Below, in pieces: positions 34,826-44,995 of a DNA stretch of 64,000 nt; within the stretch, counting starts at the first letter, position 1, and each line of letters starts with the position of its first letter. Below the pieces are notes generated by a model, which saw only the letters and a program-made list of their open reading frames with translations, had not been told where the DNA came from and searched no databases. The DNA comes from Gallibacterium trehalosifermentans (GTDB lineage: Bacteria > Pseudomonadota > Gammaproteobacteria > Enterobacterales > Pasteurellaceae): NCBI RefSeq assembly GCF_042433055.1, contig NZ_JBHLWB010000010.1, positions 44,570 to 108,569 on the forward strand, written 5' to 3'. The translations under genes were made by a program, and so were the position numbers.

Positions 34826-37800
34826 GTGAAAGACTTAGTTAAGTTTTTAAAAACACAATCTAAATCAAGAGAAGATTTTGATGTGATTAAAATTGGTCTA
34901 GCTTCGCCAGACATGATTCGTTCGTGGTCTTATGGTGAAGTGAAAAAACCAGAAACGATCAATTATCGTACATTCAAACCCGAGCGTGATGGTCTATTCT
35001 GCGCAAGAATTTTTGGACCAGTAAAAGATTACGAATGTTTATGCGGTAAATATAAACGTTTAAAACATCGTGGTGTTATTTGTGAAAAATGCGGTGTTGA
35101 AGTTACTCAAGCTAAGGTTCGTCGTGAACGTATGGGGCATATTGAATTAGCCTCTCCTGTTGCGCATATTTGGTTCTTAAAATCGTTACCATCTCGTATT
35201 GGTTTATTATTAGATATGCCATTGCGTGATATTGAACGTGTTCTTTATTTCGAATCATACATTGTGATTGAAGCAGGTATGACGGATTTAGAAAAAGGTC
35301 AATTATTGACGGAAGAACAGTTCTTAGAAGCAGAAGAGCGTTGGGGTGATGAGTTCGAAGCGAAGATGGGGGCAGAAGCAATTCAAGCTTTACTTCGTGA
35401 TATGGATCTTGAGCATCAATGTGAAACTTTACGTGAAGAATTACAAGAAACTAACTCAGAAACAAAACGTAAAAAAATCACGAAACGCTTAAAATTACTC
35501 GAGGCATTTATTCAATCTGGTAACAAACCAGAATGGATGGTATTGACTGTATTACCAGTTTTACCACCAGATTTACGTCCATTAGTACCACTTGATGGTG
35601 GTCGTTTTGCGACCTCAGATCTTAACGATCTTTATCGCCGTGTGATTAACCGTAACAACCGTTTAAAACGTCTTTTAGATTTAATCGCACCAGATATTAT
35701 CGTACGTAATGAAAAACGTATGTTACAAGAATCGGTAGATGCGTTATTGGATAATGGTCGTCGTGGTCGTGCAATTACGGGTTCAAATAAACGCCCATTA
35801 AAATCCTTAGCGGATATGATCAAAGGTAAACAAGGTCGTTTCCGTCAAAACTTATTAGGTAAACGTGTTGACTATTCTGGTCGTTCAGTAATTACCGTAG
35901 GACCTTACTTACGTCTACATCAATGTGGTTTACCGAAGAAAATGGCATTGGAGTTATTCCGTCCATTTATTTATGCCAAATTAGAAAGTCGTGGTTTAGC
36001 TTCAACCATTAAAGCAGCGAAGAAAATGGTTGAACGTGAAGATGCGATCGTATGGGATATTTTGGCAGAAGTTATTCGCGAACACCCAATTCTCCTTAAC
36101 CGTGCACCAACCTTGCACCGTCTAGGGATCCAAGCATTTGAGCCGATTTTGATTGAAGGTAAAGCAATTCAATTACACCCACTCGTGTGTGCGGCATTTA
36201 ACGCGGACTTCGATGGGGACCAAATGGCGGTTCACGTACCATTGACATTAGAAGCACAGCTAGAAGCGCGTGCATTAATGATGTCAACCAATAACATTCT
36301 CTCACCAGCCAACGGTGATCCGATTATTGTTCCATCACAAGACGTGGTGTTAGGTCTTTACTATATGACTCGTGAAAAAGTGAACGGTAAAGGCGAAGGA
36401 ATGTTATTACAAGACCCTCGAGAAGCGGAAAAAGCATATCGTACAGGGCAAGCAGAATTACATTCTCGTGTGAAAGTACGTATTACTGAATATGAGAAAA
36501 ATGTTAATGGTGAATTTGAAGCAAAAACAACCTTAACCGATACCACTATCGGTCGTGCAATTTTATGGATGATTGCGCCGAAAGGTATGCCATTTGCTTT
36601 GTTTAACCAAACATTAGGCAAAAAAGCAATTTCTAAACTGATTAACGAAAGTTATCGTCGTTTAGGCATGAAAGACAGCGTTATTTTCGCTGACCAAATT
36701 ATGTACACTGGATTTGCTTACGCAGCACGTTCTGGTTCATCAGTGGGTATTGATGATATGGTTATTCCAGAGAAGAAATATGAAATTATTGCTTCTGCGG
36801 AAGAAGAGGTTGCAGAAATCCAAGAACAATTTAACTCAGGTTTAGTAACAGCTGGTGAGCGCTATAACAAAGTTATCGATATTTGGGCTGCTGCGAATGA
36901 GCGTGTTGCGAAAGCGATGATGGAAAATCTTTCTGTCGAAGAAGTTGTGAATAGAGATGGTGAGTTAGAAAAACAAAGCTCATTTAACAGTATCTTTATG
37001 ATGGCGGATTCAGGCGCGCGTGGTTCGGCGGCGCAGATTCGTCAGCTTGCTGGTATGCGTGGTTTGATGGCGCGTCCAGATGGCTCAATTATTGAAACCC
37101 CAATTACCGCTAACTTCCGTGAGGGATTGAACGTTTTACAATACTTTATTTCAACCCATGGGGCGCGTAAAGGTTTGGCGGATACAGCATTAAAAACTGC
37201 AAACTCAGGTTACTTAACTCGTCGTTTAGTTGATGTCGCACAAGACTTAGTCGTTGTAGAAGATGATTGTGGTACTCACGAAGGTATTGTGATGACCCCA
37301 CTTATCGAAGGTGGTGATGAAAAAGTTAGCTTGAGAGAGTTGGTTTTAGGGCGTGTAACGGCAGAAGATGTATTTGCACCAGGCACAGAAGAGGTCTTAA
37401 TTCCACGTAATACACTATTAGATGAAAAATGGTGTGAAGTGATTGATAACCATTCTGTAGATAGTGTGAAAGTACGTTCAGTGGTAACTTGTGATACTGA
37501 CTTTGGCGTGTGTGCGAAATGTTATGGACGCGATCTTGCACGCGGACATTTAATTAACCAAGGTGAAGCAATCGGGGTTATTGCCGCACAATCTATCGGT
37601 GAGCCAGGTACACAGTTAACCATGCGTACATTCCACATCGGGGGTGCAGCATCAGCAGCAGCAAAAGAATCAAGTGTACAAGTTAAGAATTCAGGTACTA
37701 TTCGTTTAACAAATGCAAAATTTGTAACAAACCAAGAGGGTAAACCAGTTATTACTTCTCGTAATACAGAATTAACCGTAATCGATAGCTTCAGTCGTAC

Positions 37801-39049
37801 CAAAGAGCATTATAAATTACCTTATGGTGCGATCTTAAATAAAGCGGACGGTAGCGAAGTCAATGCGGGTGAAACTGTAGCGAACTGGGATCCGCATACT
37901 ATGCCAGTTGTTTCTGAAGTATCAGGTTTTATCAAATTTGTTGATATTATCGATGGATTAACAGTTACTCGCCAAACCGATGAGCTAACAGGGCTTTCAT
38001 CTATCGTAGTGCAAGATGTTGGTGAACGTGCTATTGCTGGTAAAGATCTGCGTCCAGCATTAAAACTTGTTGATGCAAAAGGTAACGATATTTTAATTCC
38101 AGGTACAGAAGTGCCAGCGCAATATTTCTTACCAGGTAAAGCGATTGTAACATTAGATGATAACGCAGAAGTAAATATCGGGGATTCATTAGCACGTATT
38201 CCTCAAGAATCAGCGGGGACTAAAGATATTACTGGTGGTCTTCCACGCGTTGCAGACCTATTTGAAGCACGTAAACCAAAAGAGCCAGCAATTCTTGCTG
38301 AAATTTCTGGTATTGTATCATTCGGTAAAGAAACGAAAGGTAAACGTCGTCTGGTGATTACGCCAAGCGAAGGTGAAGCATACGAAGAGATGATCCCGAA
38401 ATGGCGTCAACTTAACGTATTTGAGGGTGAAATGGTACAACGTGGCGATATTATTTCTGACGGTCCAGAATCACCGCATGATATTCTTCGCTTACGTGGT
38501 GTGCGTGCAGTAACAGAGTATATCGTAAATGAAGTACAAGATGTTTACCGCTTACAAGGGGTAAAAATCAACGATAAACATATTGAAGTGATTGTACGTC
38601 AGATGTTGCGTAAATGTATTATTACTCATGCATACGATTCAGAGTTCCTTGAGGGTGAACAAGTGGAAGTGGCGCGTGTGAAAGTAGTAAATCGCAAACG
38701 TGCCGCAGAAGGTAAACCATTAGTTGAGTTTGAACGTGAATTACTTGGTATTACCAAAGCATCATTGGCGACAGAGTCATTTATTTCAGCAGCGTCATTC
38801 CAAGAAACGACTCGTGTGCTTACTGAAGCAGCTGTAGCTGGAAAACGCGATGAATTACGTGGCTTGAAAGAAAACGTCATTGTTGGTCGCTTGATCCCAG
38901 CGGGTACAGGTTTTGCTTATCACCAAAGCAGAGCGAAAAAACGTCATGCTGCGATGAATCATGCGGCTGCCGTAGATGAGCCTGTAGTAAGCGCTGAAGA
39001 AGCTGTAGCGAATTTAGCTGAAATGTTAAATATGAGTGATGCAGAGTAA
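34826..39049 (+). CDS. rpoC: DNA-directed RNA polymerase beta' subunit
   Basis: 1407 residues, with a GTG start (KDLVKFLKTQ) preceded by GATGGGAGCA. The N-terminal zinc-site cysteines are in CLCGKYKRLKHRGVICEKC; the magnesium-binding NADFDGDQMAVH motif is near residue 458; the trigger loop follows (GEPGTQLTMRTFHIGGAAS); a second zinc site is at CDTDFGVCAKCYG. Full length for the family (E. coli 1407). A bidirectional terminator follows, converging on glpX. Confidence 0.99.
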   Translation: MKDLVKFLKTQSKSREDFDVIKIGLASPDMIRSWSYGEVKKPETINYRTFKPERDGLFCARIFGPVKDYECLCGKYKRLKHRGVICEKCGVEVTQAKVRRERMGHIELASPVAHIWFLKSLPSRIGLLLDMPLRDIERVLYFESYIVIEAGMTDLEKGQLLTEEQFLEAEERWGDEFEAKMGAEAIQALLRDMDLEHQCETLREELQETNSETKRKKITKRLKLLEAFIQSGNKPEWMVLTVLPVLPPDLRPLVPLDGGRFATSDLNDLYRRVINRNNRLKRLLDLIAPDIIVRNEKRMLQESVDALLDNGRRGRAITGSNKRPLKSLADMIKGKQGRFRQNLLGKRVDYSGRSVITVGPYLRLHQCGLPKKMALELFRPFIYAKLESRGLASTIKAAKKMVEREDAIVWDILAEVIREHPILLNRAPTLHRLGIQAFEPILIEGKAIQLHPLVCAAFNADFDGDQMAVHVPLTLEAQLEARALMMSTNNILSPANGDPIIVPSQDVVLGLYYMTREKVNGKGEGMLLQDPREAEKAYRTGQAELHSRVKVRITEYEKNVNGEFEAKTTLTDTTIGRAILWMIAPKGMPFALFNQTLGKKAISKLINESYRRLGMKDSVIFADQIMYTGFAYAARSGSSVGIDDMVIPEKKYEIIASAEEEVAEIQEQFNSGLVTAGERYNKVIDIWAAANERVAKAMMENLSVEEVVNRDGELEKQSSFNSIFMMADSGARGSAAQIRQLAGMRGLMARPDGSIIETPITANFREGLNVLQYFISTHGARKGLADTALKTANSGYLTRRLVDVAQDLVVVEDDCGTHEGIVMTPLIEGGDEKVSLRELVLGRVTAEDVFAPGTEEVLIPRNTLLDEKWCEVIDNHSVDSVKVRSVVTCDTDFGVCAKCYGRDLARGHLINQGEAIGVIAAQSIGEPGTQLTMRTFHIGGAASAAAKESSVQVKNSGTIRLTNAKFVTNQEGKPVITSRNTELTVIDSFSRTKEHYKLPYGAILNKADGSEVNAGETVANWDPHTMPVVSEVSGFIKFVDIIDGLTVTRQTDELTGLSSIVVQDVGERAIAGKDLRPALKLVDAKGNDILIPGTEVPAQYFLPGKAIVTLDDNAEVNIGDSLARIPQESAGTKDITGGLPRVADLFEARKPKEPAILAEISGIVSFGKETKGKRRLVITPSEGEAYEEMIPKWRQLNVFEGEMVQRGDIISDGPESPHDILRLRGVRAVTEYIVNEVQDVYRLQGVKINDKHIEVIVRQMLRKCIITHAYDSEFLEGEQVEVARVKVVNRKRAAEGKPLVEFERELLGITKASLATESFISAASFQETTRVLTEAAVAGKRDELRGLKENVIVGRLIPAGTGFAYHQSRAKKRHAAMNHAAAVDEPVVSAEEAVANLAEMLNMSDAE

Positions 39050-39075
39050 TGAAAATTTATTCTTGCTGAAAAGAA

Positions 39076-39108
39076 AAATACCGAGTCAGATGATTCGGTA
39101 TTTTTTTA
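39076..39108. terminator. Bidirectional terminator between rpoC and glpX
   Basis: AAATACCGAGTC / GATTCGGTATTT with a four-base loop, then TTTT. On the minus strand it is followed by TTTTTCTTTT, so it serves both convergent genes. Confidence 0.9.
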
Positions 39109-39118
39109 TCTGTTTATT

Positions 39119-40135
39119 TTATTGGTTAATTAAACGATAGATCTCAGGATCTTTACGATCTAAATAATGGAAGGATTGAATGCGACGAATGGTGCGAGAA
39201 CGTCCACGGATTAATAAGGTTTCAGTGGTCGCAATATCACCTTTACGATGAACGCCTTTCAATAAATCTCCATGTGTAATACCTGTTGCCGAGAACACAA
39301 GATTATCATCGCGTACTAGTTGATCGAGCGTTAACACTTGATTGATTTCTACCCCCATCTCTTGGCAGCGTTGGCGTTCGCTTTCAGCAAATTTGCGATT
39401 TTCTTCATTATCACCTTTTACCACTTCTCTCGTAAGTAAACGGGCTTGCAGTTCTCCACCTAAGGCACGAATCCCCGCTGCGGCAACAACACCTTCTGGG
39501 GCACCACCAATACAATACATCATATCAACCCCAGTATCAGGTAAACAACAAAGTAGTGCGGCTGCAACATCACCATCTGGAATTGCTAATACTTTTACCC
39601 CTAGTTGTTGCATTTTATAGATAACGTTTTTATGGCGTGGTTTATCTAAAGTTATTACAGTGAGTTGTGATAATAATTTTCCCATTTTTGAGGCAACACG
39701 ACGAAGATTTTGTTCAAGAGGTAAATTGAGATCAACCATGCCTTTGACTTCAGGACCCACCACAAGTTTTTCCATATACATATCAGGTGCGCGTAAAAAA
39801 GTATCTGGTCCACCAGCGGCAAGAACAGCAATCGCATTAGCTTGTCCCATTGCAACCATACGAGTACCTTCGATAGGATCGACGGCAATCGCAATAGGTT
39901 CTTCGGTAGTGCCTTTACCTAATTTTTCCCCAATATATAGCATAGGAGCCTCATCAATTTCACCTTCGCCAATGACAATTTCTCCATTCATTTCAATTTG
40001 ATTTAGCATAGTACGCATTGCCTTGACTGCCGCAGCATCTGCCGCATTTTTATCACCTCGACCTAACCAAGAAAATCCTGCCAAGGCGGCTGCTTCGGTA
40101 ACCCGAGAAAACTCTATTGCTAATGCTCGTTTCAT
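39119..40135 (-). CDS. glpX: Fructose-1,6-bisphosphatase class II
   Basis: Hydrolyses fructose 1,6-bisphosphate in gluconeogenesis. The class II signature is clear: GRGDKNAADAAAVKAM, VIGEGEIDEAPMLYIGE, VDPIEGTRMVAMGQANA with the metal-binding Asp/Glu residues, and GGAPEGVVAAAGIRALGG. The frame extends to 40153, but the ATG at 40135 (MKRALAIEFSRVTEAAALAG) matches relatives and has GGGGGAAG upstream. 338 residues (E. coli GlpX 336). Here it is not linked to glpFK. Confidence 0.95.
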   Translation of the reverse strand: MKRALAIEFSRVTEAAALAGFSWLGRGDKNAADAAAVKAMRTMLNQIEMNGEIVIGEGEIDEAPMLYIGEKLGKGTTEEPIAIAVDPIEGTRMVAMGQANAIAVLAAGGPDTFLRAPDMYMEKLVVGPEVKGMVDLNLPLEQNLRRVASKMGKLLSQLTVITLDKPRHKNVIYKMQQLGVKVLAIPDGDVAAALLCCLPDTGVDMMYCIGGAPEGVVAAAGIRALGGELQARLLTREVVKGDNEENRKFAESERQRCQEMGVEINQVLTLDQLVRDDNLVFSATGITHGDLLKGVHRKGDIATTETLLIRGRSRTIRRIQSFHYLDRKDPEIYRLINQ

Positions 40136-40305
40136 AATATTTTCTTCCCCCAATGGAATGACTAAAATCAGTTAATTCTAGCATTTGGCAATCGATTGCT
40201 TAACTAATTTCTTAAAGAATTTTGTAATTTAGATGAAATGGAATCTTATCTAGGATAGAATGGAGATATCCTGATGTATTGGACAACTAATGAGGAAGAA
40301 TAACA

Positions 40306-40545
40306 ATGTCTTTAGAAATCTTAGATCAACTTGAAGCAAAAATTAAACAAGCGGTAGAAACTATCCAACTTCTGCAACTTGAAATTGAAGAGTTAAAAGA
40401 GCAAAAAGCAAATGCAGAACAAGCAAACCAAGCTCTTCAAGCAGAAAAATCTCAACTTAATGCAGAAAATGCGCAATTAAAAGAAGAGCAACAACGTTGG
40501 CAAGAACGTTTACGTTCATTAATTGGACAGATTGAGAACGTTTAA
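40306..40545 (+). CDS. zapB: Cell division protein ZapB
   Basis: Small coiled-coil protein that joins the Z-ring through ZapA and helps link it to the MatP-bound terminus. All 79 residues form one heptad-rich coiled coil (ILDQLEAKIKQAVETIQLLQ; RLRSLIGQIENV at the end), as in E. coli ZapB (81). GAGGAAGAATAAC upstream. It is divergent from glpX, as in E. coli, where zapB lies next to glpFKX. Confidence 0.92.
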   Translation: MSLEILDQLEAKIKQAVETIQLLQLEIEELKEQKANAEQANQALQAEKSQLNAENAQLKEEQQRWQERLRSLIGQIENV

Positions 40546-40564
40546 TTTTCCGTATGGTGATGAA

Positions 40565-40617
40565 AAACCCACTTTTATCCTGTTGATTTGAATGATAAAA
40601 GTGGGTTTCTTTTTTAT
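40565..40617 (+). terminator. Terminator after zapB
   Basis: Perfect 15-base stem AAACCCACTTTTATC / GATAAAAGTGGGTTT with a 14-base loop, then CTTTTTTATT. It lies just before the convergent ppiB stop. Confidence 0.9.
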
Positions 40618-40633
40618 TATCGTTAGTGATGGC

Positions 40634-41146
40634 TTACGCTTCGACGGTAACGGATTGGATAATCACATCATCGACAGGAACATCATCGTGATACCCTTTA
40701 CGAGTCGTTTTTACACCACGGATTTTATCCACGACGTCCATACCTTCAACCACTTCACCAAATACTGCATAGCCCCACTCTTGTACGACTTCACGACCAA
40801 ACATTTCTTTTGCACGATAATCTAAAAAAGTATTGTCTGCGACATTAATAAAAAATTGTGCCGAAGCAGAATGTGGATCAGAAGTGCGTGCCATAGAAAT
40901 TGTACCGCGTTTATTGCTTAAGCGATTGTTGGCTTCATTACGAATCGGTGCTTTTGTTGCTTTTTCTTTCATACCAACTTCCATACCGCCACCTTGGATC
41001 ATAAAGCCGTCAATAACACGATGGAAAATAGTATTGTTATAAAATCCCTCTTTGCAGTAATTTAGGAAATTTTCTGCTGTAATTGGCGCTTTTTCAAAAT
41101 TTAATGCGATTTTAATATCGCCAAAATTAGTGTGTAGTATTATCAT
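40634..41146 (-). CDS. ppiB: Cytoplasmic peptidyl-prolyl cis-trans isomerase B (cyclophilin)
   Basis: Cyclophilin-type prolyl isomerase without a signal peptide. FHRVIDGFMIQGGG carries the catalytic Arg, SAQFFINVADN the substrate-binding residues, and WGYAVFGEVVEGMDVVDKI the C-terminal core. 170 residues (E. coli PpiB 164). Divergent from cysS with 117 bases between, the same neighbour arrangement as in E. coli. Confidence 0.95.
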   Translation of the reverse strand: MIILHTNFGDIKIALNFEKAPITAENFLNYCKEGFYNNTIFHRVIDGFMIQGGGMEVGMKEKATKAPIRNEANNRLSNKRGTISMARTSDPHSASAQFFINVADNTFLDYRAKEMFGREVVQEWGYAVFGEVVEGMDVVDKIRGVKTTRKGYHDDVPVDDVIIQSVTVEA

Positions 41147-41263
41147 TAGTGCTTTCCTTAAATAGCGTTGTAAAAACGGCGTTATTATTCCACAAAAAGC
41201 AAAAGTGGTCTATTTTTGAGAAACCGAACGGCAAACGTTCATTATTTGTAAAAGGTCAGTAAT

Positions 41264-42643
41264 ATGTTAAAGGTTTTCAATACATTAAAACGAGAGAAAG
41301 AAATTTTTACCCCAATTCACCCAAACCAAGTCGGAATGTATGTTTGTGGTGTAACGGTTTATGATCTTTGCCATATCGGTCATGGTAGAACCTTTGTGAG
41401 TTTTGATGTGATTGCACGTTATCTGCGTTATTTAGGTTATCAATTAACCTATGTGCGTAATATTACCGATGTTGATGATAAAATTATTAAACGTGCGTTG
41501 GAAAATCACGAAACCTGCGAACAATTAGTTGATCGTATGGTGCAAGAGATGTATCAAGATTTTGATGCGTTGAATATTCTACGCCCTGATTTTGAACCAC
41601 GTGCGACACATCATATTACTGAAATCATTGCATTAGTACAAAAACTGATTAATAACGGGCATGCCTATATTGCTGAGAATGGTGATGTGATGTTTGATGT
41701 CAATTCGTTTGTGGATTATGGCAAATTATCTCGTCAAGATCTGAGCCAGTTACAGGCGGGAGCAAGGGTTGAGATTAATGAAATTAAGAAAAGCCCAATG
41801 GATTTTGTCTTGTGGAAAATGTCGAAAGTGAATGAACCAAGTTGGGAATCACCATGGGGAGCAGGACGTCCAGGTTGGCATATTGAATGTTCGGCAATGA
41901 ATTGTAAGCAATTAGGTGAGCATTTTGATATTCACGGTGGCGGCTCTGATTTAATGTTCCCACATCACGAAAATGAAATCGCCCAATCTTGCTGTGCGCA
42001 TGGTGGAGAATACGTCAATTACTGGCTACACTCAGGAATGATTATGGTTGATAAAGAGAAAATGTCGAAATCGTTAGGCAATTTCTTTACCATTCGTGAT
42101 GTGTTGCAACACTATGATGCAGAGAGTGTGCGTTATTTTCTATTAACGGCACATTATCGTAGCCAACTGAATTATAGTGAAGAAAACCTCAAATTAGCAC
42201 ATTCGGCATTAGAGCGTTTATATACTGCCTTGCGTGGTACAGATGAACATGCTACGGCTGCGGGTGGAGAAGCGTTTATTGATGCTTTTAAAACTGCAAT
42301 GGACGATGATTTTAATACTCCAGGTGCATTGTCCGTTTTATTTGATATGGCACGTGAATTAAATAAATTAAAAGCGGAAAATGATCCGCAAACTAACGCC
42401 TTTGCTGCGAGAATGCGTGAATTAGCTGGTGTATTAGGCTTACTATACCAAGATCCAGAAACTTTCTTACAAGCTGGTTTAGATGATGACGAAACGGCAG
42501 TTATTGAAGCGTTAATTCAACAACGTAATCAAGCACGGGCAAATAAAGATTGGGCTACTGCAGATGCTGCACGCAACAAGCTAAATGAGATGGGCGTTGT
42601 GATTGAAGATGGGGCAAATGGCACTACTTGGCGGAAAGGGTAA
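41264..42643 (+). CDS. cysS: Cysteinyl-tRNA synthetase
   Basis: Class I synthetase charging tRNA-Cys. Zinc ligands include the Cys of MYVCGVTVYD. HIGH motif as HIGHGRTF near residue 37; the zinc/helical motif GRPGWHIECSAMN; KMSKSLGNF near 267. 459 residues (E. coli 461). Its transcript runs toward repeat copy 2, and no conventional terminator is seen before it. Confidence 0.97.
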   Translation: MLKVFNTLKREKEIFTPIHPNQVGMYVCGVTVYDLCHIGHGRTFVSFDVIARYLRYLGYQLTYVRNITDVDDKIIKRALENHETCEQLVDRMVQEMYQDFDALNILRPDFEPRATHHITEIIALVQKLINNGHAYIAENGDVMFDVNSFVDYGKLSRQDLSQLQAGARVEINEIKKSPMDFVLWKMSKVNEPSWESPWGAGRPGWHIECSAMNCKQLGEHFDIHGGGSDLMFPHHENEIAQSCCAHGGEYVNYWLHSGMIMVDKEKMSKSLGNFFTIRDVLQHYDAESVRYFLLTAHYRSQLNYSEENLKLAHSALERLYTALRGTDEHATAAGGEAFIDAFKTAMDDDFNTPGALSVLFDMARELNKLKAENDPQTNAFAARMRELAGVLGLLYQDPETFLQAGLDDDETAVIEALIQQRNQARANKDWATADAARNKLNEMGVVIEDGANGTTWRKG

Positions 42644-42710
42644 TGTAAAAAGTCTTTTTTCAAAGGACATCATTGATAAATCTAGAATTAAGTAAGATCT
42701 TTATAAAATA

Positions 42711-42985
42711 CTCAATGGGTTCCCTTGTGCCTTGCCCGAATGCAGGAAAGATTTTTAGGCAAAAAACGTCTAATTTTTCTGAGCTGTGCGAAGAAAAATA
42801 TCAGTTTTTTGCCGCTCGAAAAATCTTGACGAAATGAGGAAATAGCAAGGTACTAGGGCGTGCTTTTTTTGCTTCGTTTTTTTACACGAGTAAAAAAATG
42901 AAGTCGCCCTTTAGGGTGAAAACCTAAATTTGAATTTGAGCGAAAAACACACTAAAAAACTAATAAATATGGCTTTGCCAATAAA
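42711..42985 (+). repeat. Dispersed structured repeat, copy 2
   Basis: Module A (42722-42858) differs from copy 1 at few positions and keeps all three nested stems. Module B is short here: TGCTTCGTTTTTTTAC, ACGA, GTAAAAAAATGAAG, itself a hairpin. Module C is TCGCCCTTTAGGGTGA plus AACCTAAAT, with a tail (GCGAAAAACACACTAAAAAA) to about 42985. The left flank TCAATGGGTTCCC is shared with copy 1, so the element extends at least ten bases left of the palindrome. It lies between convergent cysS and the glycosylase-like gene. Confidence 0.85.
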
Positions 42986-42999
42986 TTGCTATTCTTTTT

Positions 43000-43590
43000 T
43001 CAAAGTAACCCTATTTGTATAAAAAATTGCCGATAAATCTCAGCTTTTTTACTCAGTGCTAATGGATAAGCACGAGAGGACGAGGGGAGACGATATAAAC
43101 GATAGGGTTGACCATTTAGCTCAAATTCACAATGTTCTCCTGTGGCAGGCGTTTTTATTGGCGTAGGTAATAATGAAAGTAAGGTTTCCGTTGCTTTCTC
43201 ACCAGCTGTCATAATGGTATGGCATTGTGGGATTTTGCCTAACAAACTCACAATATCAACAGGTTCAATAATTTGTAAGAATTTATCAGACGCATTGCCT
43301 TGTTGGCGGAAAATTTTATAGCCACTATCAAAGACAGCAATGCCTTTTTGTTGCAGGAATTGCTCGATTTTTGCTTGATTAAATGCTGTTTTATCAGCGT
43401 TTAAAAAATAATCTTTATCGTCAAAAAAGACTAAACCATAAATCCGCCACATATCATTTTGAAAATTTGGATAATAAAAATCCATTTTCCAACGATGTCT
43501 CGGTGGTGGAAAGCTACCTAACATGAGCAATATTGCGTTGGTTGGTAAAAATGGTTGTAGTGGGTGAGTTTCAATATTATTTTCAGTCAT
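43000..43590 (-). CDS. Uracil-DNA-glycosylase-superfamily protein
   Basis: 196 residues. Near residues 21-49 it has LLMLGSFPPP followed by a FYYPNFQNDMW segment, the pattern of the small mug/hypoxanthine-DNA-glycosylase-like branch of the UDG superfamily, where GSFP and the N-x-x-W segment form the base-binding pocket. The C-terminal LPSSSRAYPLALSKK corresponds to the DNA-intercalation loop region. A role in excising deaminated bases is likely but not specified by sequence. The frame extends to 43617, inside the asd terminator; the ATG at 43590 just after that terminator is the sensible start. Its promoter is unclear. Confidence 0.7.
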   Translation of the reverse strand: MTENNIETHPLQPFLPTNAILLMLGSFPPPRHRWKMDFYYPNFQNDMWRIYGLVFFDDKDYFLNADKTAFNQAKIEQFLQQKGIAVFDSGYKIFRQQGNASDKFLQIIEPVDIVSLLGKIPQCHTIMTAGEKATETLLSLLPTPIKTPATGEHCEFELNGQPYRLYRLPSSSRAYPLALSKKAEIYRQFFIQIGLL

Positions 43591-43599
43591 AAGTAATAA

Positions 43600-43628
43600 A
43601 TAAAAAAGCTCGCCCAAAAGAGCGAGCT
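43600..43628 (-). terminator. Terminator of asd
   Basis: On the minus strand, AGCTCGC...GCGAGCT with a short TCTTTTGG loop is followed by TTTTTTATTTATT. It sits between asd and the glycosylase-like gene. Confidence 0.85.
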
Positions 43629-43644
43629 AGAGTGTTTAAAATAA

Positions 43645-44757
43645 TTATGCCGCTAATTGTTTTAAGATACGGCGGATTGGTTCTGCTGCACCCCAAAGTA
43701 GTTGGTCGCCAACAGTGAATGCGGCTAAATACTCAGGTCCCATATTCAGTTTACGTAAACGACCGACTGGAACACTTAATGTACCTGTTACTTTCGCTGG
43801 TGTTAATTCGCGTAAAGTCGTTTCTTTGTCATTTGGAATCACTTTCACCCATTCGTTATGTGAAGCAAGAATTTGTTCGATTTCCGCTAATGGTAAGTCT
43901 TTCTTCATTTTAATAGTGAAAGCTTGGCTGTGGCAGCGTAATGCGCCAATGCGTACACATAAACCATCAATCGGCACAGGATTATCGGATAAACCAAGAA
44001 TTTTGTTAGTTTCTGCATATCCTTTCCACTCTTCTTTGGTTTGACCGCTTTCGAGGAGTTTATCAATCCAAGGAATTAAGCTACCGCCTAATGCAGCCCC
44101 AAAGTTATCCGTTGGGAAATCGTCAGCGCGCATTTTTGCAGTTACGGCACGTTCAATATCTAAAATAGATGAGGCAGGGTCTTTTAATTCTGCTTCAACA
44201 ACACCGTGCAGTTGTCCCATTTGTACGAGAAGTTCACGCATATTTTTTGCACCAGCACCACTCGCTGCTTGATAGGTTGCAACCGATACCCACTCAACTA
44301 AATCACGTTCAAATAAACCACCTAATGCCATTAACATTAAGCTTACCGTACAGTTACCACCAACATAGGTTTTGATGCCCTCTTTTAATCCTTTATCAAT
44401 AACGTGTTGGTTTACAGGATCAAGCACAATAATCGCATCTTTTTCCATACGAAGTGCAGACGCTGCATCAACCCAGTAACCGTCCCAACCACTAGCCCGT
44501 AATTTTGGATACACTTCATTGGTATAATCACCACCTTGGCAAGTTACGATAATTTCTTGTTGTTTTAACGCATCAATATCATAAGCATTGAGTAAAACGC
44601 CAGCATCTTTGCCCGCAAATGTTGGTGCTGGTTGCCCAGCTTGAGATGTAGTAAAGAATGTTGGTGTGATATTAACGAAATCTTGTTCTTGTTGCATACG
44701 ATCCATTAAGACTGAACCGACCATACCACGCCAACCGATAAAACCGACTTTTTTCAT
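43645..44757 (-). CDS. asd: Aspartate-semialdehyde dehydrogenase
   Basis: Reduces aspartyl phosphate to aspartate semialdehyde, the branch point to lysine/diaminopimelate, threonine and methionine. GFIGWRGMVGSVLM is the NADP-binding N-terminus; the catalytic Cys lies in GGNCTVSLMLMALGG near residue 135; ATYQAASGAGAKNMRELL and RIGALRCHSQAFTIK are family segments. 370 residues (E. coli 367). Monocistronic with its own terminator. Confidence 0.97.
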   Translation of the reverse strand: MKKVGFIGWRGMVGSVLMDRMQQEQDFVNITPTFFTTSQAGQPAPTFAGKDAGVLLNAYDIDALKQQEIIVTCQGGDYTNEVYPKLRASGWDGYWVDAASALRMEKDAIIVLDPVNQHVIDKGLKEGIKTYVGGNCTVSLMLMALGGLFERDLVEWVSVATYQAASGAGAKNMRELLVQMGQLHGVVEAELKDPASSILDIERAVTAKMRADDFPTDNFGAALGGSLIPWIDKLLESGQTKEEWKGYAETNKILGLSDNPVPIDGLCVRIGALRCHSQAFTIKMKKDLPLAEIEQILASHNEWVKVIPNDKETTLRELTPAKVTGTLSVPVGRLRKLNMGPEYLAAFTVGDQLLWGAAEPIRRILKQLAA

Positions 44758-44995
44758 TTTTATACCCTCATTAGTTAATTTTAAAATAAATGCTGTGTTT
44801 ATTGGATAAGGATTAATTAATTACTCTATAAACTAAATTAAATCAATAGTTGATACTAAAAAAAGATGAAAAAATCTAAAATTTGTTGAAATAAGAAACG
44901 AAGACGTCAGAAATTGCGATAACAACGGTGAGTTTTAGATTTATTTGTTATGATAGGGTTTTTAATTTATGTGAAAGTTCACGTGGAGAAAAAAG

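Noticed and set aside
40592..40825. 77-codon frame antisense to ppiB
   Set aside because: It is a shadow of the ppiB coding sequence and overlaps the zapB terminator.
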